From contig JAFZIL010000032.1 of assembly GCA_017554385.1 (NCBI GenBank), positions 1-64,000 of the forward strand: 64,000 bases of DNA. The letters are read 5' to 3'. A model generated the notes under the pieces. It was not told the origin of the DNA and did no database searches. It saw nothing but the letters and a program-made list of their open reading frames with translations. Both the position numbers and the translations under genes were made by a program. Below are positions 21,441-28,601 of the stretch, piece after piece. Source of the stretch: Prevotella sp. (GTDB lineage Bacteria > Bacteroidota > Bacteroidia > Bacteroidales > Bacteroidaceae). The number at the start of each line of letters is the position of its first letter. The stretch's first letter is position 1.

Positions 21441-21953
21441 ATGAGAAGAATTGCGTTTTTCGTGTGCATGCTGTGCCTGGCTTTGACGGTCAGCGCACAG
21501 GAGGATGCAAGCAAGGGCATTCCCGGACCCGAGACCGAGTTCGTCATGCAACTGAAGGTATCATTGGGCGAGCCCTACAGCGTAGGTGAGACACCCCACG
21601 GACGCAGGCAGGTCATCCCCATCACCGGCGGCACGTTCGAGGGTCCACTGCTTAAGGGTACCATCCTCAACGGTGGTGCCGACTGGCAGCTGAGCAAGGG
21701 CGGGCGCACCGAGATCGAGGCCATCTACAGCATCAAGACCGACGACGGCGTGTACATCCATATCCGCAACTGCGGCATCATTGCCGGAGGTATGGACGCT
21801 GACGGGAAACCGTCGTTCTACTTCAAGGCTGCCCCGCAGTTCGAAGCTCCCGAGGATAGCCGGTATGCCTGGCTGAATAATGCACTGTTCCTCTGTGCAC
21901 CCGCTCCCTCGCAGGGCGGCGGTATCACGCTGAACGTATGGAAAGTGAAGTAA
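21441..21953 (+). CDS. Secreted DUF3237 protein
   Basis: A 170-residue protein with a signal peptide (1-20) and one DUF3237 domain filling the rest. The family hallmarks are LGEPYSVGETPHGRRQVIPITGGTFEGP and the GGADWQL segment. DUF3237 has a small beta-barrel fold and no established function. Its place two bases after a double esterase and before a GH97 gene, inside an operon of secreted esterases, implies a role with ester-decorated xylan or its products. Binding or a small hydrolase-like activity are both open. Most DUF3237 proteins I know of are cytoplasmic, so the signal peptide is worth noting. Confidence 0.8.
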   Translation: MRRIAFFVCMLCLALTVSAQEDASKGIPGPETEFVMQLKVSLGEPYSVGETPHGRRQVIPITGGTFEGPLLKGTILNGGADWQLSKGGRTEIEAIYSIKTDDGVYIHIRNCGIIAGGMDADGKPSFYFKAAPQFEAPEDSRYAWLNNALFLCAPAPSQGGGITLNVWKVK

Positions 21954-21955
21954 GC

Positions 21956-22045
21956 CCGGACTTGCCGGATATTCCGGAAAGTCCAGAAAGTCCAGAAAAC
22001 CTGGAGATTCCGGACATCCCAGAAAGCTCGGAGATTCCGGACAAA
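21956..22045. repeat. 9-bp tandem repeat (CCGGANANT) in gene spacer
   Basis: Ten units of nine bases, such as CCGGATATT, CCGGAAAGT, CCAGAAAGT and CCGGACATC, fill the spacer between DUF3237 and GH97. In the GH97 frame they would read as Pro-Asp/Glu-x triplets, but they lie upstream of that gene's signal peptide. The same unit occurs inside the GH97 gene (22406-22450) and in the GH10 linker (25349-25402). Confidence 0.85.
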
Positions 22046-22057
22046 AAAAGAATAGAT

Positions 22058-23947
22058 ATGCGTATTATTTCAGTATTGGTACTCTTCTGCGCGTCGCTGT
22101 GGGCATCGGCAGGAGAAGTAAAATCGCCCAATGGTAAGCTATCGCTGACAGAGCAAGGCGCAGGCTGGGCAGTGTCTTATAACGGACAGACGGTGATGGA
22201 ACTGCCTGCCATCGGCTTCGAAAGCACAGGCGTCAGTGGAAAACTGCGCTTCCTCCGCGAGGTGAAGGATGATTACCAGATGATTGCCGGCAAGCGGCTG
22301 CATTGTACCAACGAGGCCAACGAGTATGCTGCCCCCGTAGGACAGGAAGGCCGCGTGGTGGTCAGGCTCTATAACGACGGCATCGCCTTCAGATATGAGG
22401 CTGCTCCTGGAAAATCCGGAAAGACCAGAATCTCCGGAATATCCGGCGAACTGACGACCTTCCGCATCCCGGAAGGCACGCACCGCTGGATGCAGCAGTG
22501 GTGCGACGGCTATGAGGGTTTCTTCCCCCTTTCGACCACAGCAAAGCAGAAGGCCATTCCATCGTTCAGCGGACAGTATAAGGATGTCGAGGGCAATAAC
22601 GTGCGCTGGGGCTATCCTGCGCTGATAGAGGTCGCCCCCACCCACTCCGAGGGGGGACAAAGTGTGTTTGCCCTCATCAGCGAGGCAAACATCGAGAAAG
22701 GACAGAGCGCTTCGTGCCTGTATAACGACGGAGAACTGTTCCGCGTAGTTCAGGACAAGAAGGAACCTGCCACAGAAGCAATGGCAGGACACGGACACAC
22801 ATCATGGCGAGTCGTCATCGTCGGTACGCTGAAGGATGTGGTCGAGTCGACGCTTGTGACGGATGTAAGCGAGCCCTCGAAAATTGACGACACGAGCTGG
22901 ATACATCCCGGTGTGGTGTCGTGGGTCTACTGGGCCTACAACCACGGGTCGAACGACTACAGCATCATCAAGAAATACACCGACATGGCTGCCACGCTAA
23001 AGTTGCCCTACGTGCTCATCGACGCCGAGTGGGACCAGATGGACCAGTTGACTTCCAACGAGGGGAAGACCATCGAAGATGCTGTCAGCTATGCCCTATC
23101 GAAGGGTGTGAAGCCGATGATCTGGTACAACTCCAGCGTAGGCTGGGTTGACGGTGCGCCTACACCGAAGTTCCGACTGAACAAGCCCGAGGACCGGGAG
23201 AAGGAGTTTACCTGGTGCGAGAAGATTGGTGTGGCCGGCGTGAAGATTGATTTCTTCAGCGGTGACACGCAGCTGAATATGGACTTCTGCCAGGATCTCC
23301 TTGAGTGTGCCGCCCGCCACCACCTGCTCGTCAACTTCCACGGAGCTACCATCCCCCGAGGCTGGCAGCGCACGTGGCCGAACCTGCTCTCCACGGAGGG
23401 CGTCTACGGTGCCGAATGGTACAACAACGTGCCGACGTTCACCGACAAGGCTGCCTGCCATAACGCCACGCTGCCCTTCACCCGCAACGTCATCGGTCCG
23501 ATGGACTATACGCCCTGTGCCTTCAGCGACTCGCAACATCCGCACATCACCACGCGTGCCCACGAGCTGGCGCTTACCGTGCTCTTCGAGAGCGGTCTGC
23601 AGCACCTTGCCGACCGTCCCGAGAGCTTCCTCTCACAACCACAGGAGGTACAGCAGTTCCTCGGACAGCTGCCTGCCGCCTGGGACGAGACCCGCTTCAT
23701 TGACGGCTATCCTGGTGAGTATGTAGTGCTGGCACGCCGTAGCGGAAATACCTGGTACGTGGCAGGCATCAACGGCACCGACGAGGCCAAGACTATCAAC
23801 CTGCAGGCATTAGCATTGCAGACATCACGCTCCAAGCTCTTTGCCGACGACAAGGAAGGCAACTGGAGCATCATCAGCGTCAAGGACTTGCCTAGTTCTA
23901 TCAAATGCCTGCCACGCGGCGGTTTTGTCATTGTCGGAAACAAATAA
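22058..23947 (+). CDS. GH97 retaining alpha-galactosidase type
   Basis: A 629-residue secreted GH97 enzyme. The start at 22058 gives the signal peptide MRIISVLVLFCASLWASA; the longer frame from 21938 would place 40 repeat-derived residues before it. The domains are an N-terminal beta-super-sandwich (about 20-275), a TIM barrel (about 280-540) and a C-terminal beta domain. The barrel has Asp398 in VKIDFFSGD and Glu447 in LLSTEGV. In GH97 an Asp here marks the retaining branch (alpha-galactosidase type), whereas inverting SusB-like members lack it. Removal of alpha-galactose from xylan side chains is the likely role; alpha-L-arabinopyranosidase is an alternative. Residues 117-131 (PGKSGKTRISGISGE) are encoded by a 9-bp repeat. 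Last gene of the esterase operon. Confidence 0.88.
   Translation: MRIISVLVLFCASLWASAGEVKSPNGKLSLTEQGAGWAVSYNGQTVMELPAIGFESTGVSGKLRFLREVKDDYQMIAGKRLHCTNEANEYAAPVGQEGRVVVRLYNDGIAFRYEAAPGKSGKTRISGISGELTTFRIPEGTHRWMQQWCDGYEGFFPLSTTAKQKAIPSFSGQYKDVEGNNVRWGYPALIEVAPTHSEGGQSVFALISEANIEKGQSASCLYNDGELFRVVQDKKEPATEAMAGHGHTSWRVVIVGTLKDVVESTLVTDVSEPSKIDDTSWIHPGVVSWVYWAYNHGSNDYSIIKKYTDMAATLKLPYVLIDAEWDQMDQLTSNEGKTIEDAVSYALSKGVKPMIWYNSSVGWVDGAPTPKFRLNKPEDREKEFTWCEKIGVAGVKIDFFSGDTQLNMDFCQDLLECAARHHLLVNFHGATIPRGWQRTWPNLLSTEGVYGAEWYNNVPTFTDKAACHNATLPFTRNVIGPMDYTPCAFSDSQHPHITTRAHELALTVLFESGLQHLADRPESFLSQPQEVQQFLGQLPAAWDETRFIDGYPGEYVVLARRSGNTWYVAGINGTDEAKTINLQALALQTSRSKLFADDKEGNWSIISVKDLPSSIKCLPRGGFVIVGNK
22406..22450. 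repeat. 9-bp CCGGA-type repeat inside GH97
   Basis: About five units of nine bases (for example TCCGGAAAG, TCCGGAATA, TCCGGCGAA) within the N-terminal domain. They encode SGK-TRI-SGI-SGE, three residues per unit. The unit matches the spacer array about 400 bp upstream but is read in a different frame. Confidence 0.75.
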
Positions 23948-23993
23948 GAAAGAATAAGATACACCTTCCTATTCTTTATTAGAATTTTCATTG

Positions 23994-24001
23994 TAACTTT
24001 G
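23994..24001 (+). promoter_or_regulatory. -7 box for the GH10-GH31 operon
   Basis: TAACTTTG, an exact TAnnTTTG match, ends 21 bases before the ATG at 24023. It starts a new unit that appears to run to 35140. No -33 TTTG at 19 bp. Confidence 0.65.
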
Positions 24002-24022
24002 CAGGCAAATTATCAAGTTACA

Positions 24023-26587
24023 ATGAAAATTCTTTTTGCATTCCTCTTCCCGCTGATGTCTGTTGCCCCTGCAATGGCACAAAATACCGTTATTGACATC
24101 AGCGGCAACAACACATCATCAGAATACAAATCCTACGACAAAGCTTTCTCTATTGCATCAGGAAAGGCTGTCGACGTGAAGATGGCGCGATACTGTTATT
24201 TCTCGTCGACCATCACCGGCAAGGGTACGCTGAACCTCTACGCAGGCGGCGATCGCTGCTACCTCGGCACGGAAAAGGGTAAAACCTGGCCCAACTGGAC
24301 GAATTTCACGGGCGATGTCCATATCTATCCGTTCAAAGAAAACTCCCCATCGGCAGGTTTCTATGGCGTGGTGCTTGCCCACGGCGGCAAGAGCTCGTCG
24401 CCCGAGAACGCACAGGACGATGCGAAGTCGGGTAAGGTGAACCCGTCGATGGCCAACAACCACGTCACCTTACACGAGGGAGCGACCATCTGCTGCGAGG
24501 CAAACTCTGCCGGTGCGGGCTTCCGCATCGGAGAGCTGAACACCGAGAATGGCTCGACCCTGTTAGGTTACATGAAGAAGCAGCGTGCCGCCTACTACCT
24601 GTTGGGTGCACTGAACACCGATGCCACGCTCGCCGGCACCATCATGCCCGTGGACTACCGTGACGACACCTCGCTGAGCATTGTTAAGGAAGGCACCGGC
24701 ACCTACTACATCACCGGCAACGACAACTACCTGAGCGGTTCGCTCCGGGTATTGGAGGGACGTGTGCAGATAGACAACGACCGTGCCCAAGCTGAGCAGA
24801 AGAAGCTGCGCGGCGCACTTGGTGCACTTACCGATGTCAACAAGGCCATTGCCTACGTCTTTGAGAACGGACGTCTTGGCGGTACCGGAAGCATTGGTGG
24901 TACCGTCGACAACTACGGCACCGTGGAGCCTGGCAGTTTCCAGCGAAGCGGCGACATGGTCGACATCGCCACCGGCACGCTGACCCTCCGCAACTACGTC
25001 ACATCCTCGAAGCAGCCCAATCTCCTGGTGCGTCCCGCCTCGAAGCTGTGTTTTAAGGTTATCAACACCACCGATCACGACCTATTAGACGTGGGGGGCA
25101 ACGTGAAATACAACAACATGATGCAGGATTTCTCCCAAAGCGACAAGATGCCCGTGGTAGAGATCTCACTTGTCGGAGAACTCGAGGGCATGCAGGTCGG
25201 TGACGAGCTGATCCTGCTTACCGCCAAAGGCAAGGAGGGTGACTGGCACTTTGAGCTGAAACAGCCCGACCGCTATACATGGGAGCTCGTGGAGCGTGAG
25301 GCCAACGGTCAGTACCAGTTAGTGCTGCGTCTCGTTTCTATGGAGAACACGGATAACCCGGACGACCCGGATAATCCGGACAATCCAGACAATCCGGATA
25401 CCCCCGGTATGGGTGCCCTCTACAACGACGGCATCGACGACCAGCAGGACAAGAACACCCTGCGTTACTATGCCGAGAAGAACCAGAAGTTCATCGGTGC
25501 AGCCTTTGCCACCTATAAAGGCTATCAGAGCGACCGCGACGAGGGTGGACGTCAGTTCAACATGCTGGTGGCCGAGAACGAAATGAAGATGGATGCCCTG
25601 CAGCCCTCGCGTGGCAGCTTCAGCTTCGGTGGTGCCGACCAGCTCGTCAGCTTTGCCCAGAAGAACAACATGGCCGTTCGCGGACATTGTCTGGTATGGC
25701 ACCAGCAGCAACCCACCTGGCTAAGCAGCGACGGCAAGAAGAACGACCAGAACTGGAGCCGCGAAGAGGCCCTGGAGATTATGAAGACCCATATCACTAC
25801 CGTGATGAAGCACTTCAAAGGCAAAGTCACGGAGTGGGATGTCGTAAACGAGTGTCTCGACGATGACCAGAGCATTATCCGCTCCAACCCCGATGCCTAT
25901 ACGTTGCGTCAAACCGTATGGCAGCGTGCCATCGGCGACGACTATATCGATTCAGCTTTTGTCTATGCCCACCGTGCCGACCCCACAGCCGTACTTTACC
26001 TGAACGACTACGACGTGGAACTGCAGGGCAAGGCCAAGGCGGTTGCCTTCTATAATCTGGCCCGCCACCTGCAGCAGCAGGAAATCCCCATCGACGGCGT
26101 GGGCCTGCAGTGTCACTTCTCCATAGGCGAAGTCGACTCCGTAAAGCTCGAGAACACCATTCGTCGCTTTGGTGAGGCAGGTATGAAATGTATTATCACC
26201 GAGCTCGATATGGGTATTCCATCGACCACAGCAGCCAACCTCGAGGAGCAGGCACGCCAGTATCGCATCATTACCGACATCGTGCTGAACAACGACAACT
26301 GTCCAAACATGCTCATTTGGGGACTGAAGGACAACGACAGCTGGCGCAGCGCCTCTAACCCACTGCTCTACGATGCTGGTCTCGGACGCAAGAAAGCCTG
26401 GTATGCCGTGCGCTCCGCCCTGCGTCACCGCACTCTCGGACAGTCCGATGCCATCTACTCACCCTCTACCATCCACCAGTCACCATCCACTATCCACCCT
26501 TTTACCCTTGACGGGCGTTGCGTCAGTGAGAGCAACCTACGCCCAGGCATCTATATTAAAGATGGAAAGAAATTCGTGGTGAAATAA
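24023..26587 (+). CDS. GH10 xylanase with N-terminal beta-helix-like region
   Basis: An 854-residue secreted enzyme. The start at 24023 gives a signal peptide (MKILFAFLFPLMSVAPAMA) and lies just after the promoter. Residues about 22-440 are a repetitive beta-strand region like autotransporter-associated beta repeats (SLSIVKEGTGTYYITGNDN, SLRVLEGRVQI). Residues 441-463 are an Asp-Pro-Asn linker encoded by a 9-bp repeat. Residues about 465-805 are a GH10 barrel with acid/base Glu610 (DVVNE) and nucleophile Glu727 (ITELDMG). It should cut the xylan backbone internally. Residues 813-826 are a repeat-derived insert (SPSTIHQSPSTIHP), then a sorting-like tail (FTLDGRCV...GIYIKDGKKFVVK). The N-terminal region replaces the CBM usual in Prevotella GH10 proteins; it may bind the wall or act as a spacer. 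Confidence 0.88.
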   Translation: MKILFAFLFPLMSVAPAMAQNTVIDISGNNTSSEYKSYDKAFSIASGKAVDVKMARYCYFSSTITGKGTLNLYAGGDRCYLGTEKGKTWPNWTNFTGDVHIYPFKENSPSAGFYGVVLAHGGKSSSPENAQDDAKSGKVNPSMANNHVTLHEGATICCEANSAGAGFRIGELNTENGSTLLGYMKKQRAAYYLLGALNTDATLAGTIMPVDYRDDTSLSIVKEGTGTYYITGNDNYLSGSLRVLEGRVQIDNDRAQAEQKKLRGALGALTDVNKAIAYVFENGRLGGTGSIGGTVDNYGTVEPGSFQRSGDMVDIATGTLTLRNYVTSSKQPNLLVRPASKLCFKVINTTDHDLLDVGGNVKYNNMMQDFSQSDKMPVVEISLVGELEGMQVGDELILLTAKGKEGDWHFELKQPDRYTWELVEREANGQYQLVLRLVSMENTDNPDDPDNPDNPDNPDTPGMGALYNDGIDDQQDKNTLRYYAEKNQKFIGAAFATYKGYQSDRDEGGRQFNMLVAENEMKMDALQPSRGSFSFGGADQLVSFAQKNNMAVRGHCLVWHQQQPTWLSSDGKKNDQNWSREEALEIMKTHITTVMKHFKGKVTEWDVVNECLDDDQSIIRSNPDAYTLRQTVWQRAIGDDYIDSAFVYAHRADPTAVLYLNDYDVELQGKAKAVAFYNLARHLQQQEIPIDGVGLQCHFSIGEVDSVKLENTIRRFGEAGMKCIITELDMGIPSTTAANLEEQARQYRIITDIVLNNDNCPNMLIWGLKDNDSWRSASNPLLYDAGLGRKKAWYAVRSALRHRTLGQSDAIYSPSTIHQSPSTIHPFTLDGRCVSESNLRPGIYIKDGKKFVVK
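25349..25402. repeat. 9-bp CCGGA-type repeat encoding the GH10 linker
   Basis: Six units of nine bases (CCGGACGAC, CCGGATAAT, CCGGACAAT, CCAGACAAT and so on) encode the Asp-Pro-Asn linker. The unit is the same family as at 21956-22045 and 22406-22450, in a third coding phase. Confidence 0.85.
26460..26501. repeat. CCATCCAC repeat near the 3' end of the GH10 gene
   Basis: Imperfect copies of CCATCCACC/CCATCCACT with short spacers encode SPSTIHQSPSTIHP between the catalytic domain and the C-terminal tail. Low complexity, in frame. Confidence 0.6.
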
Positions 26588-26611
26588 CAAGCTAATCCTA
26601 TAATTACCAAT

Positions 26612-28579
26612 ATGACAAAGAAAACGTTATTTGCCGCCGTGCTGCTGTCGTTGACAGTCATGGCCGGTGCAACCGAGAAACAATTCCAAAGTCCTGACGG
26701 CAAGGTGACCGTCACCATCAATGACGAGGGCGGACAACCCGCTTACACTGTAAGCCTCGACGGACAGCAGATCCTACAGAAGTCGCCCTTGGGCCTGAAG
26801 GCCAACTTCGACGACCTGACAAAGGAGCTGACACTAAAAAATGTAGACACAAAGACCGTCAGCGACGAGTATGACGTGAACACCATCAAACAGCGTCACG
26901 TGAGCTACGAGGCCACGGAGGCCGTCTGCCAGTTTGAGAAGGACGGTCGTCAAGCCCTCGACATTATCTTTCGTGTGACTGGTCGTGACGTAGCTTTCCG
27001 TTATAAAATCTATCCGAAGAAAGGACGCGGAGGCGAGACCCTTGCTGCAATTATTGAGAGTGAGGCCACCAGTTTTGTGCTGCCCGACGGCACTACGACG
27101 TTTCTCTGTCCGCAGTCGAAGCCCATGGGAGGCTTCGCCCGCACCGCTCCGAGCTATGAGACCAGCTATACCCTCGACGAGCCTGCCGGCAAGAACGGCT
27201 GGGGCGAAGGTTATACTTTCCCATGTCTATTCAGGATGAACAATGGTGAATTGAAGACTGACTATTGGCTGCTCATCTCTGAGACCGGTACCGATGGCAG
27301 CTACGTGGGCTGCCGCCTGCTCAACGAGAACGGAACAGCCTATCGCATCGGCTTCCCCCAGCAGGGCGAGATGAACGGTCAGGGTACGACGACGGCTGCA
27401 GTCAGCCTGCCATACGAGACCCCTTGGCGTACGCTGACAATCGGTACATCGCTGAAGCCTATCGTCGAGACCACCATCGCCAACGACCTCGTACAGCCGA
27501 AGTACGAGGCATCGCGCGACTATACCTACGGCAAGGGTACCTGGTCGTGGATCATCGGCATGGACCCCAGCTGTAACTTCGATGAGCAGAAGCGCTACAT
27601 CGACTTCTCTGCCGCACTGGGATATCGCTCGGTGCTCGTCGATGCCCTTTGGGACACGCAGATAGGCTACGAGAAGATGGAAGAACTGTCGCGCTACGCC
27701 CAGTCGAAGGGTGTGGGCCTGTTCCTCTGGTACAACAGCAACGGCTCGTGGAACGACGCCCCACAGGGACCACGCCACAAGATGGACAAGAGCAGTGCAC
27801 GCCGCAAGGAGATGGCATGGATGCAGAAAAACGGCATCCTCGGCATCAAGGTCGACTTCTTCGGTGGTGACAAGCAACCTATGATGCAGCTCTACGAGGA
27901 CATCCTCACCGATGCTAATGACTTCGGCCTTCAGGTTATCTTCCACGGTTGCACACTGCCCCGTGGTTGGGAACGCATGTATCCGAACTATGTTGCCTCC
28001 GAGGCTGTGCTGGCTTCAGAGAACCTGCACTTCGGTCAGGGCGCCTGCGATGCCGAGGCTCACAATGCCTGTATCCATCCGTTTATCCGCAACACCGTGG
28101 GCTCTATGGATTTCGGCGGTTCCACGCTGAACAAGCACTATAGCACCGACAATCAGCGCGGCACTACCCGCCGTACCAGCGACGTCTTCGCACTGGCTAC
28201 TGCCGTGTTGTTCCAGAGCAGCGTACAGCACTTCGCACTTGCTCCCGGTAATCTCACCGACGCTCCCGCATGGGCCGTCGACTTCATGAAACAAGTGCCC
28301 ACGACATGGGACGAGGTGCGCTTCATCGACGGCTATCCCGGCAAATACGTCATCATGGCACGCCGTTCGGGTGCCAAATGGTATGTTGTGGGCATCAACG
28401 CCGAGGCTGAGCCTATAAAGACAAAACTCGCCCTGCCCATGTTTGCCAAGGGTAGTGAGGTCAGCGTCTATACTGATGACGCCCAACTCAACGGCAATAT
28501 GAAGGTTCTCAAACTGAAAGCCAATAGCATGAAGGTGGAGATTCCACAGAATGGTGCTTTTGTAATCGTGGGGGAATAG
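26612..28579 (+). CDS. GH97 retaining alpha-galactosidase type (second copy)
   Basis: A 655-residue secreted GH97 enzyme, signal peptide 1-20. The N-terminal beta-super-sandwich covers about 22-295, the barrel about 300-560, and a C-terminal beta domain follows. Asp415 in IKVDFFGGD is in the position of the retaining nucleophile, and Glu464 in VASEAV fits the acid/base. Several Trp/Tyr-rich substrate motifs are present (LVDALWD, LFLWYNSNGSW). It is clearly diverged from the GH97 at 22058, so the two probably act on different alpha-linked side chains, such as galactose and arabinopyranose. It has no sorting tail. It is the second gene of the GH10-GH31 operon, 24 bp after GH10 and 22 bp before the CotH gene. 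Confidence 0.9.
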   Translation: MTKKTLFAAVLLSLTVMAGATEKQFQSPDGKVTVTINDEGGQPAYTVSLDGQQILQKSPLGLKANFDDLTKELTLKNVDTKTVSDEYDVNTIKQRHVSYEATEAVCQFEKDGRQALDIIFRVTGRDVAFRYKIYPKKGRGGETLAAIIESEATSFVLPDGTTTFLCPQSKPMGGFARTAPSYETSYTLDEPAGKNGWGEGYTFPCLFRMNNGELKTDYWLLISETGTDGSYVGCRLLNENGTAYRIGFPQQGEMNGQGTTTAAVSLPYETPWRTLTIGTSLKPIVETTIANDLVQPKYEASRDYTYGKGTWSWIIGMDPSCNFDEQKRYIDFSAALGYRSVLVDALWDTQIGYEKMEELSRYAQSKGVGLFLWYNSNGSWNDAPQGPRHKMDKSSARRKEMAWMQKNGILGIKVDFFGGDKQPMMQLYEDILTDANDFGLQVIFHGCTLPRGWERMYPNYVASEAVLASENLHFGQGACDAEAHNACIHPFIRNTVGSMDFGGSTLNKHYSTDNQRGTTRRTSDVFALATAVLFQSSVQHFALAPGNLTDAPAWAVDFMKQVPTTWDEVRFIDGYPGKYVIMARRSGAKWYVVGINAEAEPIKTKLALPMFAKGSEVSVYTDDAQLNGNMKVLKLKANSMKVEIPQNGAFVIVGE

Positions 28580-28601
28580 CCCTGCACAAGAGAGGAACTA
28601 C

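Noticed and set aside
21938-22057. N-terminal extension of GH97 with Pro-Asp/Glu repeats
   Set aside because: It overlaps the DUF3237 gene, lies entirely before a good signal peptide, and is explained by the 9-bp repeat being in an open frame.
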